From Labrenzia sp. OB1 (GTDB lineage: Bacteria; Pseudomonadota; Alphaproteobacteria; Rhizobiales; Stappiaceae), in assembly GCF_001624695.1 (NCBI RefSeq), contig NZ_JSEP01000003.1, forward strand, positions 186,001 through 250,000: 64,000 nucleotides of DNA, read 5' to 3'. This document shows, one piece after another, positions 1-9,248 of the stretch. A program made the translations under genes and the position numbers. Within the stretch, counting starts at the first letter, position 1; each line of letters begins with the position of its first letter. A model generated the notes under the pieces. It saw only the letters and a program-made list of their open reading frames with translations, had not been told where the DNA came from and ran no database searches.

Positions 1-1
1 G

Positions 2-982
2 ACCAATCCGGTGACCGGCAAGCCCGGTTGGTGGAGCCTTATGGTCGGTCCCGGCCGATCGATTGACACAAACCACTATTTCGTCATCTGCGCCAACGTG
101 CTGGGCGGCTGTCTTGGCACGACCGGCCCGGCGACCCAGAACCCGGAGACCGGCGCGCCTTACGGACTGGATCTTCCGGTGGTCACGATTCGTGACATGG
201 TCCGTGCCCAGGCGCGGCTGCTGGATTATCTGGAAATAGACACACTGTTCGCGGCGATCGGCGGGTCCATGGGCGGCATGCAGGTGCTGCAATGGGCGGT
301 GAGCTATCCGGAGCGGGTCTTTGCCGCCGTGCCGATTGCCGCGGCCGCCCGCCATACTTCACAGAACATCGCTTTTCACGAGGTCGGCCGTCAGGCGATC
401 ATGGCCGACCCGGACTGGCGCGCCGGCAGCTACATACGGGAAGGCGTCCGCCCGACCAAAGGCCTCGCCATCGCGCGCATGGCGGCCCACGTCACCTATA
501 TGTCCGACGAGTCCCTGCATCAGAAATTCGGCCGCAACCTGCAGGACCGGGACCACCTGACATTCGGGTTCGACGCCGATTTCCAGATCGAGAGCTACCT
601 GCGCCATCAGGGCATGACGTTCGTCGACCGCTTTGACGCGAATTCCTATCTCTATGTGACACGCGCCATGGACTACTTCGACCTGGCCCAGGAATTCGGC
701 GGATCGCTGGCGAATGCCTTCAAGGACACCAGGACCCGTTTCTGCGTCATGTCCTTCACGTCCGACTGGCTGTTTCCGACATCCGAAAGCCGTCAGGTCG
801 TCAAAGCCCTGAACGCCGCCGCCGCGAACGTTTCCTTTGTCGAGATCGAAAGCGACCGCGGGCACGATTCCTTTCTTCTGGACGTGCCGGAAATGTTTCA
901 GACCATCGGCGGCTTCATAACCGGTGCGGCCCGCGCCCGGGGCCTTCCGGCACCGGGTGAAGAGCTGGAGACACGGCCATGA
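2..982 (+). CDS. metX: Homoserine O-acetyltransferase MetX, 5' end outside the window
   Basis: Transfers an acetyl (or succinyl) group from acyl-CoA to L-homoserine, the first committed step of methionine synthesis in the cytoplasm. The reading frame is open to the left edge, so roughly the first 50-60 residues are missing; the visible part starts with [11 protein letters not shown], typical of the family. The alpha/beta-hydrolase nucleophile elbow GGSMGGM carries the catalytic Ser (bases 266-268). The other triad members are likely the Asp in TSDWLFP and the His in RGHDSF near the C-terminus. Its stop overlaps the metW start by 4 bases (ATGA), so the pair is translationally coupled. Acyl donor specificity cannot be decided from what is visible. 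Confidence 0.93.
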   Translation, partial: TNPVTGKPGWWSLMVGPGRSIDTNHYFVICANVLGGCLGTTGPATQNPETGAPYGLDLPVVTIRDMVRAQARLLDYLEIDTLFAAIGGSMGGMQVLQWAVSYPERVFAAVPIAAAARHTSQNIAFHEVGRQAIMADPDWRAGSYIREGVRPTKGLAIARMAAHVTYMSDESLHQKFGRNLQDRDHLTFGFDADFQIESYLRHQGMTFVDRFDANSYLYVTRAMDYFDLAQEFGGSLANAFKDTRTRFCVMSFTSDWLFPTSESRQVVKALNAAAANVSFVEIESDRGHDSFLLDVPEMFQTIGGFITGAARARGLPAPGEELETRP

Positions 983-1611
983 ACCTGTCCCCGATAAAGA
1001 CCGGACCCGGCGAGATCCGCAGCGATCACAAGGTGGTGGCCTCCCTGGTGCCGCAAGGCGCCCGCGTGCTCGACATCGGGTCGGAAGACGGTGCGCTCCT
1101 CGATCTGCTTGCCCGGGAGCGGCAGGTGGACGGACGCGGCATCGAGCTTTCCCAGGAAGGCGTCAACCGCTGCGTCGCACGCGGTCTTTCTGTCATCCAG
1201 GGGGATGCGGACACGGATCTGGCCGACTATCCCGACCGGGCCTTCGATGTCGTCATTCTCAGCCAGACCCTGCAGGCGACCCGCGAACCGAAACGGGTGA
1301 TGAGTGAACTTCTGCGCATCGGCAAGGAAGTGATCGTCTCGATTCCGAATTTCGCCCATTGGCGCAACCGGGCGCAGCTTCTGTTTCGCGGCAGCATGCC
1401 GGTGACCAAATATCTGCCCTACGAATGGTACGACACGCCAAACATTCATTTCTGTTCGCTCAGGGATTTCGTCGCGCTCTGCCACGAACTGGATGCCAAG
1501 GTCGACAAAGCGGTCGCCCTGAGCGGCAAGGGCAACAAGATTCCGGTCAACGCCCCCTGGTGGGTCTGGAACATCGTTGCCGAACAGGCCGTCTTTTTGC
1601 TGAAGCGCTAG
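979..1611 (+). CDS. metW: Methionine biosynthesis protein MetW
   Basis: MetW (210 aa) is a class I SAM-methyltransferase-fold protein that partners MetX in alpha-, beta- and gammaproteobacteria, where it is needed for or activates homoserine acylation. The SAM-site-like motif VLDIGSEDG is at residues 30-38, and the family signature [10 protein letters not shown] follows in the middle. The start overlaps the metX stop (ATGA), so the two are co-translated. It ends 13 bases before a gene on the opposite strand, with no clear hairpin between them. Confidence 0.93.
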   Translation: MNLSPIKTGPGEIRSDHKVVASLVPQGARVLDIGSEDGALLDLLARERQVDGRGIELSQEGVNRCVARGLSVIQGDADTDLADYPDRAFDVVILSQTLQATREPKRVMSELLRIGKEVIVSIPNFAHWRNRAQLLFRGSMPVTKYLPYEWYDTPNIHFCSLRDFVALCHELDAKVDKAVALSGKGNKIPVNAPWWVWNIVAEQAVFLLKR

Positions 1612-1624
1612 GGTCTGTGGACAA

Positions 1625-2407
1625 TTAGGATTTGGTCGCGGCCGGCTGCTGCAAGGCGCGGACGGGTTTCAGCCCGGTGGCGACGCCTTCGGGAAGGAAG
1701 ACAGGCCGCAGCACCCTCAACCGGCTCTTCTTGCCGTCCGCCGGCAGGCTCTTGAACACCAGTTTTTCCGCTTCCATGATCAATATGCCACCGAAGGCGG
1801 GCCAGATGCGACGTCCGATTCCTTCCCACGTCCGCGCCGCCCGCAAAATGAACCGGGCCCTTGAAGGCGGCATGAACAGGGCTTCCCTGTCCTGCACGAC
1901 ATTGAACTGGCTGGTCTTCAGAAGCTCCTTGAGCTGACTGCCCGAATACGGTCGCCCGTATCCGAAGGGCGACAGCTCCGACTGCGCCCACAACCCGCGC
2001 CGATTCGGTACCACGGCAATCAGCCTCCCGCCGGGCGCGAGTACCCGCCAGGCCTCACGCAGGAGAGCCGCCGGATCCGCACAGTGATCGAGCGCATGCA
2101 CCAGCATGATCCGGTCGAAGTAGGCATCGGGAAACGGCAGGGCATCGTCTTCGACGAGCACGCAGGCGCTGCTGTTTCTTTCCCGGGGCCAGGGAACGGC
2201 GCCCTGTGGCGCAGGCATCGCCGCGATCACCCGCTCGGCCTTGTCGAGATAGGGGCGCATGAACGGTCCGGCGTAACCGATGCCCAGAACGCTCTGCCCG
2301 TTCAGGTCGGGCCACATCTTGCGGATAGGCGTCCCGATCAGGCCCCGCAGCAGCCGTCCAAGAGGCAAATCGTAAAAAGCGCGCAGGTGGACGACGTCGA
2401 GATACAT
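1625..2407 (-). CDS. Class I SAM-dependent methyltransferase, substrate unknown
   Basis: A 260-aa protein with a methyltransferase-11-like core. Motif I is SVLGIGYAGPF (about residues 39-49), the acidic loop is EDDALPFPDAYFD, and the post-motif segment RVLAPGGRLIAVVPN is characteristic. The glycine-rich loop has GIGYAG rather than the usual GxGxG, which may weaken SAM binding. It is divergent from the glyoxalase II gene, an arrangement known in rhizobia, but nothing here fixes the substrate. The C-terminal 60 residues are basic and proline-rich. The fold is well supported; the function is not. Confidence 0.85.
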   Translation of the reverse strand: MYLDVVHLRAFYDLPLGRLLRGLIGTPIRKMWPDLNGQSVLGIGYAGPFMRPYLDKAERVIAAMPAPQGAVPWPRERNSSACVLVEDDALPFPDAYFDRIMLVHALDHCADPAALLREAWRVLAPGGRLIAVVPNRRGLWAQSELSPFGYGRPYSGSQLKELLKTSQFNVVQDREALFMPPSRARFILRAARTWEGIGRRIWPAFGGILIMEAEKLVFKSLPADGKKSRLRVLRPVFLPEGVATGLKPVRALQQPAATKS

Positions 2408-2557
2408 CAGGTCGTGGACCTATCCATGCCCTTGAGGTTACAGCCGGTCGCGATTGAACAGGGAACGAGGCAAAAGCGCAAGCTCTCTCACCTTGCCCTT
2501 CAGGCATCTCTTTGACAGTGTAGGCTTCAATACGCCAACCATTGCAGGAGCCTTCTC

Positions 2558-3340
2558 ATGGCCGTGAACGACACCACCCAAATCCATCAGTTCACTTGCC
2601 TGGAGGCAAATTTCGGCGTGCTCCTTCATGATACGGACAGCGGCACGACCATCGCGTTCGACGTGCCCGATGCGGGCGCTTACGAAGACGCGCTTGAGGA
2701 AAAGGGCTGGAAACTCACCCATATTCTCATTACCCATCACCATTGGGATCACGTGCAGGGGCTTGGAGAACTCAAACAGAAAACCGGGGCTCGGGTGATC
2801 GGACCGGAGCGTTCCCGCCAGAAGATCGCCGAACTCGACCGCACAGTGGAGGACGGAGACGGCGTGTTGTGCGGTCCCTATGAGGTGATGGCGCTCGCGA
2901 CACCCGGACACACGCTCGACCAGATTTCCTGGCATATCCCGGCCATCAGCTTCGCCCATACCGGGGACACGTTGTTTTCGCTGGGTTGCGGACGGGTCTT
3001 TGAAGGCGACATGGAGATGATGTGGTCGTCGCTGTCCAAGCTGGCCCGAAAACTGCCGGACGACACCGTCATCTATTGCGGCCATGAATATACCGAGGCC
3101 AATGCAAGATTCGCCCTGACCATCGAACCTGAAAACGCAGACCTGAAGGCACGCGCGCAGGAAGTCGCGGAACTGCGCTCCAGAAACGCCGCGACACTGC
3201 CAACCACGATAGGCCGGGAAAAAGCAACCAACCCTTTTTTGCGCGCTGCCGAGCCTTCCGTGGCTGCGGCCCTTGGCATGACAGGCAAGTCCGCCGCCGA
3301 GATCTTCGCCGAAATCCGCACCCGCAAGGACAACGCCTGA
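2558..3340 (+). CDS. gloB: Hydroxyacylglutathione hydrolase (glyoxalase II)
   Basis: Hydrolyses S-lactoylglutathione to lactate and glutathione, the second step of methylglyoxal detoxification. This 260-aa metallo-beta-lactamase-fold enzyme has the binuclear metal motif THHHWDH at residues 59-65. Further metal ligands are in PGHT (about 111-114), the bridging Asp is in TGDTLFSLGCGR, and the C-terminal His is in YCGHEYTEAN. Length and motif spacing match the GloB family. It stands alone, divergent from a methyltransferase gene; an AGGAG sits just upstream of the ATG. Confidence 0.93.
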   Translation: MAVNDTTQIHQFTCLEANFGVLLHDTDSGTTIAFDVPDAGAYEDALEEKGWKLTHILITHHHWDHVQGLGELKQKTGARVIGPERSRQKIAELDRTVEDGDGVLCGPYEVMALATPGHTLDQISWHIPAISFAHTGDTLFSLGCGRVFEGDMEMMWSSLSKLARKLPDDTVIYCGHEYTEANARFALTIEPENADLKARAQEVAELRSRNAATLPTTIGREKATNPFLRAAEPSVAAALGMTGKSAAEIFAEIRTRKDNA

Positions 3341-3457
3341 TCGTCGCCGGGTTTTCTCATCCGGATCGCGCAGGCATCTTTTATGCAACCTGAGTCTTAA
3401 AACCCCGGTCTTTGCCCCCATATGCACTGTTATCGTGATCATGAAGGGGCAGATGCC

Positions 3458-3673
3458 ATGACACTTTCGACCAGCGAAAATCATCTTTCGCGATCGGCCG
3501 AACAACGGGCAAAGGACGTGGTAAGTCGCATCGTGAACCAGGCCGAACCCATCCCGCTTCAGCAGGGCGGCGGACACAAGCTGGACATGCAGCTTATCTA
3601 CGAGGAAGTGGTCGCGGCCTTGCGCGAAACCATTGACGATCTCGCCTTTTGCAGCGAAAACAAATCCAGCTGA
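3458..3673 (+). CDS. Small conserved hypothetical protein, 71 aa
   Basis: A soluble, charged protein of 71 residues with no signal peptide or membrane segment. The frame also opens at 3422, but the ATG at 3458 has an AAGGGG ribosome site 8 bases upstream and was chosen. The middle (LDMQLIYEEVVAALRETIDDLAF) predicts as a helix, and there is one Cys near the end. It overlaps no other gene and precedes a DUF985 gene by 44 bases, so the two may be cotranscribed. I do not recognise a function. Confidence 0.65.
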   Translation: MTLSTSENHLSRSAEQRAKDVVSRIVNQAEPIPLQQGGGHKLDMQLIYEEVVAALRETIDDLAFCSENKSS

Positions 3674-3717
3674 GCGGAGCGCGACCCGAAGCCCGCTCTC
3701 CGGTTCAAGGACGCCAG

Positions 3718-4161
3718 ATGCCCGTCAGCCCTGATTTGACCGCCGAGCAGATTGTCACCCTTCTGCGGATGCAGCCTCATCCCGAGGGCGGCTTTTATGC
3801 CGAAACCTTTCGCGACGAGGTGACCGACGAAAGCGGCCGCGCGGCCTCGACGCTGATCTACTTCCTGCTGCCGGAAGGCGTGCTCTCCCGCTGGCACAAG
3901 GTCGATGCGGTCGAGACCTGGCATTGGTACGCAGGCGCTCCCCTGGAGCTCTCCATCAGCCCGGACGGCCGGGCAAAACAGGTCCTTGCCGTCGGGAACG
4001 ATCTTGCAGCCGGGCAGCGCCCGCAAGGCGTGGTTCCCCGTGACGCCTGGCAGCAGGCGCGCTCGCTCGGGTCCTGGACACTCGTTGGCTGCACCGTGGC
4101 ACCGGGGTTCCAATTCGAAGGCTTTGAAATGGCTCCCGAGGGTTGGGAACCGGGCGAATAA
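3718..4161 (+). CDS. Cupin superfamily protein, DUF985 type
   Basis: A 147-aa cupin-fold protein of the DUF985 (cupin_5) family. The signature PHPEGGFYAETFRDE lies near residues 18-32, and STLIYFLLPEG..SRWHKVDAVETWHWYAG forms the cupin strands with the likely metal-binding His residues. Members bind small ligands and some act as epimerases or lyases, but no physiological substrate is established. The ATG at 3718 has AAGGA upstream and starts just before the conserved region. An in-frame ATG at 3649 would add 23 residues that overlap the preceding gene, so it is disfavoured. Confidence 0.85.
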   Translation: MPVSPDLTAEQIVTLLRMQPHPEGGFYAETFRDEVTDESGRAASTLIYFLLPEGVLSRWHKVDAVETWHWYAGAPLELSISPDGRAKQVLAVGNDLAAGQRPQGVVPRDAWQQARSLGSWTLVGCTVAPGFQFEGFEMAPEGWEPGE

Positions 4162-4504
4162 AGCAACTTCCGGTCACATTGACCCGCTGAAATTCGCCGC
4201 TCTTCTTGTTTCGACAAAAAATCTGCAGCCGTGGGACCAATTTGCCGCTGGCACGTTCTCTTTTCGGAACATGGAGACAGAAATGCACAACGCCATCCAT
4301 CTCATCGGCCTCGTTGTCGCCGTCGACGCGAACCCGTCCTTCATCGGACTGGCCTGATCGCCTACCCGTACCCGCCCCAAGATTGCCTGGCGGACTGCTA
4401 AACAAAAAATTCACCGGTTTTCTCCCAGCCGTTCAATCGGCATCCGGCCTCAAGATTTTTTCAACAAACCCCCACAAGTCTACGACGAATTCGATCCGGA
4501 TTCG
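4162..4504. other. Intergenic region between a cupin gene and ftsY
   Basis: A 343-base gap between convergent genes. It is more A/T-rich toward the ftsY end and carries no clear intrinsic terminator. The only coding candidate is a 24-codon open frame at 4283-4357, listed separately. Confidence 0.6.
4283..4357 (+). CDS. Candidate 24-aa hydrophobic microprotein, possibly decayed
   Basis: ATG at 4283 is preceded by GGAG 6 bases upstream and encodes MHNAIHLIGLVVAVDANPSF followed by IGLA. The first 14 residues look like the start of a single membrane segment. They recall very short (about 25-aa) one-helix proteins common in rhizobia, with a shape like M-N-x-I-x-x-I-V-G-L-V-V. Here the helix is interrupted by D-x-N-P and the expected basic C-terminus is absent, so this may be a degraded copy or chance. 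The family resemblance is from memory and unverified. Confidence 0.3.
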   Translation: MHNAIHLIGLVVAVDANPSFIGLA

Positions 4505-5806
4505 TCAGGCCATGCCGGCGATCGCACCGGCGAAATCCTTTGCGGAAAACGCTTCCAGATCGGCAACCCCTTCTCCGACACCGATGAAATGCACCGGCAG
4601 GCCGTGTTTGGCGGCAATCGCCACCAGGATGCCACCGCGCGCTGTGCCGTCGAGCTTGGTCATCACCAGACCTGTGACACCGGCGACCTTGCCGAAGATC
4701 TCGACCTGGTTGAGGGCGTTCTGGCCGGTCGTTGCGTCCAGGGTCAGAAGAACCGTATGCGGTGCCACCGGGTCGAGTTTGCGGATCACGCGGATGACCT
4801 TTTCCAGCTCATCCATCAGTTCGGCCCGGTTCTGCAGGCGACCGGCGGTGTCGATCAGAAGAACGTCGATATCCTTTTCCACGGCCTCCTTCATGGCATC
4901 ATAGGCAAGGCCGGCCGCATCGGCGCCGGTATCGCGCGCAACAACGAGTGCGCCGGTGCGCTCCGCCCAGATCCTGAGCTGTTCAACGGCGGCCGCACGG
5001 AAGGTGTCTCCCGCCGCCATCATGACCTTCTTGCCTTCCGAGCGCAGTTTCTGCGACAGCTTGCCGATGGTGGTGGTCTTGCCCGTGCCGTTCACACCGA
5101 CCATCAGCACCACATGCGGCTTCTTGCCGGAGGAAAGGTCCAGGGGCCGGGCCACCGGTTCCAGAACCTTCTCGACTTCCTCCGCGAGAACGACCCGCAC
5201 CTCATCTGTCGAGATTTCCTTGTCGAACCGGCCTTGTGACAGCCGTTCCGTGATCGCCATCGCCGTATCGACACCGAGATCCGCCTGGATCAGCACATCT
5301 TCCAGTTCCTCCAGCATGGAGGCATCCAGCTTGCGCTTGGTGAAAATCGACGAAATTCCCTCCGTCAGCGACGATGAGGACCGGGAAAGGCCCTTCTTCA
5401 GCCGCTGCACCCAGGAGATTTTAGGTTCCTCCATCGCGGGGACAGGATCCGGCGCTGCTTCGCCGCCCGGCTCCTTGCCCGGTTCAGTGCCTGGCTCATT
5501 GTCTGGCGCGGCAACGGGTTCAGGTGCCAGATCGGTCGAGACCGGTTCGTCGATAGTGACCGGAACAGACGGCGGCACGTCCGGCAAATGCCCGAGAGTC
5601 GCGTCCAGATGAATCGGCCGGAAGGGGTCATTTACCGCCGCTGCCGGCCTGACGTCCATTTCCACATCGAGTTCGGGGGCATCCGCGGCGGATTCAGAAG
5701 CGTCAGTCTCAGCCGCAGCCGTTTCAGCTACCGGCGGCTCCTGGCCGTCCGCTGTCTCCTTGCCGCCGAAGAGGCGACCCAGAAACCCGCGCTTTTTCTC
5801 GCTCAT
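4505..5806 (-). CDS. ftsY: Signal recognition particle receptor FtsY
   Basis: SRP receptor GTPase (433 aa) that docks ribosome-nascent chain-SRP complexes at the inner membrane. Residues 1-130 form a long acidic, Pro/Ala/Glu-rich A domain after a basic start (MSEKKRGFLGRLFGGK). The N domain follows, then the G domain with P-loop GVNGTGKTTT (237-246), the insertion-box DTFRAAAVEQL, DTAGR, and the specificity motif TKLDG. It is the last gene of dapF-mtaB-ftsY, 30 bases after mtaB. Confidence 0.96.
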   Translation of the reverse strand: MSEKKRGFLGRLFGGKETADGQEPPVAETAAAETDASESAADAPELDVEMDVRPAAAVNDPFRPIHLDATLGHLPDVPPSVPVTIDEPVSTDLAPEPVAAPDNEPGTEPGKEPGGEAAPDPVPAMEEPKISWVQRLKKGLSRSSSSLTEGISSIFTKRKLDASMLEELEDVLIQADLGVDTAMAITERLSQGRFDKEISTDEVRVVLAEEVEKVLEPVARPLDLSSGKKPHVVLMVGVNGTGKTTTIGKLSQKLRSEGKKVMMAAGDTFRAAAVEQLRIWAERTGALVVARDTGADAAGLAYDAMKEAVEKDIDVLLIDTAGRLQNRAELMDELEKVIRVIRKLDPVAPHTVLLTLDATTGQNALNQVEIFGKVAGVTGLVMTKLDGTARGGILVAIAAKHGLPVHFIGVGEGVADLEAFSAKDFAGAIAGMA

Positions 5807-5836
5807 GAAATCGCCTCAAGAATTCGACTCAGCCGC

Positions 5837-7105
5837 TCAGGCGGCTTTGGAAAGGGCTTCGCCCAAAAGATGGCGTCCGGTATGGCCGATAATCCTGGTT
5901 TCGACAATCTCTCCGGCCTGTCCAGCACTCAGTTCCACCTGGGTGAACTGCTCCGTGCGGCCGAGGCCTTCCTTTTCGATCAGCACCGGACGGATCTTGC
6001 CGACCTCGGCCGCCAGATGCCTGCCGAGCGCGTCCTCGCCCTTGGCCCTTAGACGCGCGCCACGTTCCTTGACGATGGAACGGTCAAGTTGCGGCATGCG
6101 GGCGGCCGGTGTTCCCGGACGCGGAGAGAACGGAAACACATGCAGATGCGTCAGACCGCACTCATCGACGATCTTCAGGGAATTCTCGAACATTTCCTCG
6201 GTTTCTGTCGGGAACCCGGCAATGATATCGGCTCCGAAAACCACATCCGGCCGCATGCGGCGCACATCCTCGCAGAAACGGATGGTATCGGCGCGCAGAT
6301 GCCGCCGTTTCATCCGCTTCAGGATCATGTCGTCACCCGCCTGCAGTGACAGATGGAAATGCGGCATAAGGCGCTCGTCTTCCGCAATCACCCGCATCAG
6401 ATCGTCATCCGCCTCGATGGAATCGATGGAGGAAAGCCGCAGCCTTTTCAACTGCGGCACCATTTTCAGGATCTTGGCACTCAATGTGCCCAGCTTCGGT
6501 GTCCCTGGCAAATCCGCGCCGTAAGAGGTGATATCGACGCCGGTCAGAACGATTTCATTGTAGCCGTTGGCGACGAGCCGCGAGATCTGGTCGATCACCA
6601 CACCCATCGGCACCGAACGGGAGTTTCCGCGGCCGTAGGGAATGATGCAGAAGGTGCAGCGGTGATCGCAGCCGTTCTGCACCTGAACAAAGGCACGGGC
6701 ACGCCCTGCCAGTCCGTCGATCAGATGGCCCGCCGTCTCCTCGACGCTCATGATGTCGTTGACACGCACCTTCTCGGTTTCCGAGATGCCGAAGGCGGCA
6801 ACGTCCTGATAGGACTTGCGCTCCAGCTTCTCCGTGTTGCCGAGCACCAGGTCGACTTCCTCCATCGAAGAGAAAGTATCGGCCTCGGTCTGGGCGGCGC
6901 AGCCTGTCACGATCACCCTGGCCTGCGGATTGTCGCGCCGTGCCCTGCGCACAGCCTGACGCGCCTGACGCACGGCTTCGCTGGTGACCGCGCAGGTGTT
7001 GATGAGGATCGCGTCCTTGAGACCAGCCGCCTCTGCCTCGCGCTTCATGACTTCCGACTCGTAGGAATTGAGCCGGCAGCCGAATGTAACCACATCGATG
7101 CTCAT
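5837..7105 (-). CDS. mtaB: tRNA t6A37 methylthiotransferase MtaB
   Basis: Radical-SAM enzyme (422 aa) that converts N6-threonylcarbamoyladenosine at tRNA position 37 to its 2-methylthio form. The N-terminal UPF0004 domain supplies cluster cysteines C10, C38 and C69. The radical-SAM motif CDHRCTFC places C146, C150 and C153 on the second 4Fe-4S cluster, and a TRAM-like C-terminal segment follows. The fused pattern and length fit MtaB rather than MiaB or RimO, as does the GCRLNSYESE start. Its ATG overlaps the dapF stop by 4 bases. Confidence 0.93.
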   Translation of the reverse strand: MSIDVVTFGCRLNSYESEVMKREAEAAGLKDAILINTCAVTSEAVRQARQAVRRARRDNPQARVIVTGCAAQTEADTFSSMEEVDLVLGNTEKLERKSYQDVAAFGISETEKVRVNDIMSVEETAGHLIDGLAGRARAFVQVQNGCDHRCTFCIIPYGRGNSRSVPMGVVIDQISRLVANGYNEIVLTGVDITSYGADLPGTPKLGTLSAKILKMVPQLKRLRLSSIDSIEADDDLMRVIAEDERLMPHFHLSLQAGDDMILKRMKRRHLRADTIRFCEDVRRMRPDVVFGADIIAGFPTETEEMFENSLKIVDECGLTHLHVFPFSPRPGTPAARMPQLDRSIVKERGARLRAKGEDALGRHLAAEVGKIRPVLIEKEGLGRTEQFTQVELSAGQAGEIVETRIIGHTGRHLLGEALSKAA

Positions 7106-8016
7106 GACGCGGCTCCGGCGGCTTCCGGTGTCACATCGCCCCCGGCGGTCCTGCGCCAGGACAGTGTTTCGAGGTCAACCTCGCCCTCGAATTCAACTTC
7201 CGTCGGACCGGTCATCAGGACGTGGCCGTCTGCCTCGCGCCATTCGATCAGCAGCGGTCCGCCTGGAAGATGGATCGTGCTCTTGCGGTCCGTCTTGCCG
7301 TCGCGCGTTGCGGCAACCCCGACGGCACAGGCCGCCGTGCCGCAGGCAAGTGTCAGCCCGACGCCCCGCTCCCACACTTTGACGCGGATCTCATCCTCGC
7401 CGAAGACATGCGCAAGCGAGATATTGGCCCCTTCGGGAAAGATCGGATGATGTTCCAGCAGCGGCCCTGCCCGTTCAAGGTCATAGGCCTCCACGTCGTC
7501 CACCCAGAAGATCGCATGGGGATTTCCCATATTGGCAACGGCGGGCGTATGAAGGATCGGCTCGTCGATCGGACCGATCTGCAGTTCGATCGCGCGCGTG
7601 TCGGCGAACTCCTCAGCCAGCGGAATCTGGTCCCACTCAAGGCGCGGCACACCCATGTCCACCGTGACGTTGTGCACCCCGGCAGCATCGAAGACATGTA
7701 GAAGCCCGGCACTTGTTTCGATCGTCACCACATCCTTGCCGGTTTCCGCCATCAGGAGACGGCCGATGCAGCGCGTGGCGTTGCCGCAGGCGGACACTTC
7801 TCCACCATCCCGGTTGTGGATACGCATGAACGCATCGACCCCGAGAGACGAGCGTTCCACGGTGATCATCTGGTCGAAGCCGATTCCGCTGTTCCGGTCG
7901 CCCAATCCGGCGATCGCTTCCCTGTCGAGAGGCAGCGGCTTTTCGCGCGCGTCCCAGACCACGAAATCGTTGCCGAGGCCGTTCATTTTCAAAAAGGGTC
8001 TGGTGTCCGACGCCAT
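7102..8016 (-). CDS. dapF: Diaminopimelate epimerase DapF
   Basis: Interconverts LL- and meso-2,6-diaminopimelate, the last step before peptidoglycan use or decarboxylation to lysine. From the ATG at 8016 the protein has 304 aa. The two catalytic cysteines are in SACGNATRC (C77) and LACGTAACA (C225). An upstream in-frame start at 8064 exists, but the family N-terminus (FLKMNGLGNDFVVWD) begins shortly after the chosen Met; neither start has a strong ribosome site. First gene of dapF-mtaB-ftsY, with ATGA overlap to mtaB. lysA lies in the same window at 56-57 kb. Confidence 0.95.
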   Translation of the reverse strand: MASDTRPFLKMNGLGNDFVVWDAREKPLPLDREAIAGLGDRNSGIGFDQMITVERSSLGVDAFMRIHNRDGGEVSACGNATRCIGRLLMAETGKDVVTIETSAGLLHVFDAAGVHNVTVDMGVPRLEWDQIPLAEEFADTRAIELQIGPIDEPILHTPAVANMGNPHAIFWVDDVEAYDLERAGPLLEHHPIFPEGANISLAHVFGEDEIRVKVWERGVGLTLACGTAACAVGVAATRDGKTDRKSTIHLPGGPLLIEWREADGHVLMTGPTEVEFEGEVDLETLSWRRTAGGDVTPEAAGAAS

Positions 8017-8173
8017 ACCGGGTGCACTTCGTTCCTGGGTTTGTTGGATAGCGAGCCCGCTCATTGGCGGTCAATCGCCCTTATATGGCGGAAAACACCG
8101 GAAATTACCAGTGGTTCGAATTCCGGACTGCCGGGCCGCATCGCACCATGTGACGCGGGAGCTCCAGCGAAGA

Positions 8174-9061
8174 TCAGAGGCTCTCCGCCCTGAAAGTGTC
8201 ACAGGCCTCGATGCGGCCGGACTGAAAGCCCTTCTTGAACCATCTGGCGCGCTGCGCAGATGTGCCGTGGTTGAAGGTTTCCGGCACGACATACCCCTGC
8301 GACTGCCGTTGCAGCGTGTCGTCGCCGATCCGGCTTGCGGCGTTCAGCGCCTCGTCAATATCGCCTTCCTCGACGAACCCTTGCTGGCGGGCGGCGTAAT
8401 GCGCCCAGATCCCGGCAAAACAGTCCGCCTGCAGCTCGACACGCACGGACAGAGCGTTGCCGTCCTCCTTGCTCATGGTCCGCTTCGCCTTGTGGAACTC
8501 CGGCAGAATGCCGAGCACGTTCTGGATATGATGACCGACCTCATGCGCCAGAACATAGGCCTGGGCGAAATCGCCCGGGGCATTCAGCTGCGAGGCAAGT
8601 TCCTGATAAAAGGACAGATCGATGTAGAGCTTGCTGTCCGCGCCGCAATAGAAGGGGCCAGTGGCCGAGCTGGCGTAGCCGCAGGCGGAAGACACCGAGC
8701 CGGAAAACAGCACCAGCGTCGGCTCCGGATAATCGGCTCCGTGCCGATCAAGCAGTTGCCCCCAGGTATTTTCCGTATCGGCAAGGACAACCGAGACGAA
8801 TTGCGCCGTCTCGTCATCCGCTGCCGAGCGTGGTGCCTGAGTCTGGCTCTGCGTTGTATCGAAACCGCCGCCGTCCAGTTGCTCGAGCAGCGTCAATGGA
8901 TTGATTCCCAGGAACCAGGCTATCCCGGCGACCACGACAATGCCGGTCAGGCCCAGTCCACCACCGGCGCGCGCCCGGCGGCCGGAGGGTATGCGCATGC
9001 GCCGGCCCGGGCCACGCCTGTCATCAATGTTACTGCTGCCGCGGCGTCCCTTCCAGCGCAT
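8174..9061 (-). CDS. Neutral zinc metallopeptidase, YpfJ/COG2321 family
   Basis: A 295-aa membrane-anchored putative metallopeptidase. Residues 1-33 are Arg/Gly-rich and basic, 35-53 form one membrane segment, and the rest is predicted outside. The zinc motif HEVGH is at H173/E174/H177 (in LAHEVGHHIQN), followed by an ELQADCFAGIWAHYA helix with the third ligand. Cysteines in ACGYA and FYCGAD could form a disulfide. The open frame extends to 9232, but the ATG at 9061 with an upstream GGAA gives the usual length. Physiological substrates of this family are unknown. Confidence 0.9.
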   Translation of the reverse strand: MRWKGRRGSSNIDDRRGPGRRMRIPSGRRARAGGGLGLTGIVVVAGIAWFLGINPLTLLEQLDGGGFDTTQSQTQAPRSAADDETAQFVSVVLADTENTWGQLLDRHGADYPEPTLVLFSGSVSSACGYASSATGPFYCGADSKLYIDLSFYQELASQLNAPGDFAQAYVLAHEVGHHIQNVLGILPEFHKAKRTMSKEDGNALSVRVELQADCFAGIWAHYAARQQGFVEEGDIDEALNAASRIGDDTLQRQSQGYVVPETFNHGTSAQRARWFKKGFQSGRIEACDTFRAESL

Positions 9062-9248
9062 GTCTTTTCCATTTCGTCTGACCGATCTGCCTTGTGAATA
9101 ACAGACCCTGGTGACAACACCCAATGCAAAAGACGCGACGCGGCAAGGCAAACCCGCGCAAATGTGATGCCGGTTACAGCTTCCGGCCCACAACTTCAGC
9201 AGACTCGTCAAGCGCTGGCACCAACCAGACACAACAAGGATGATGCAG

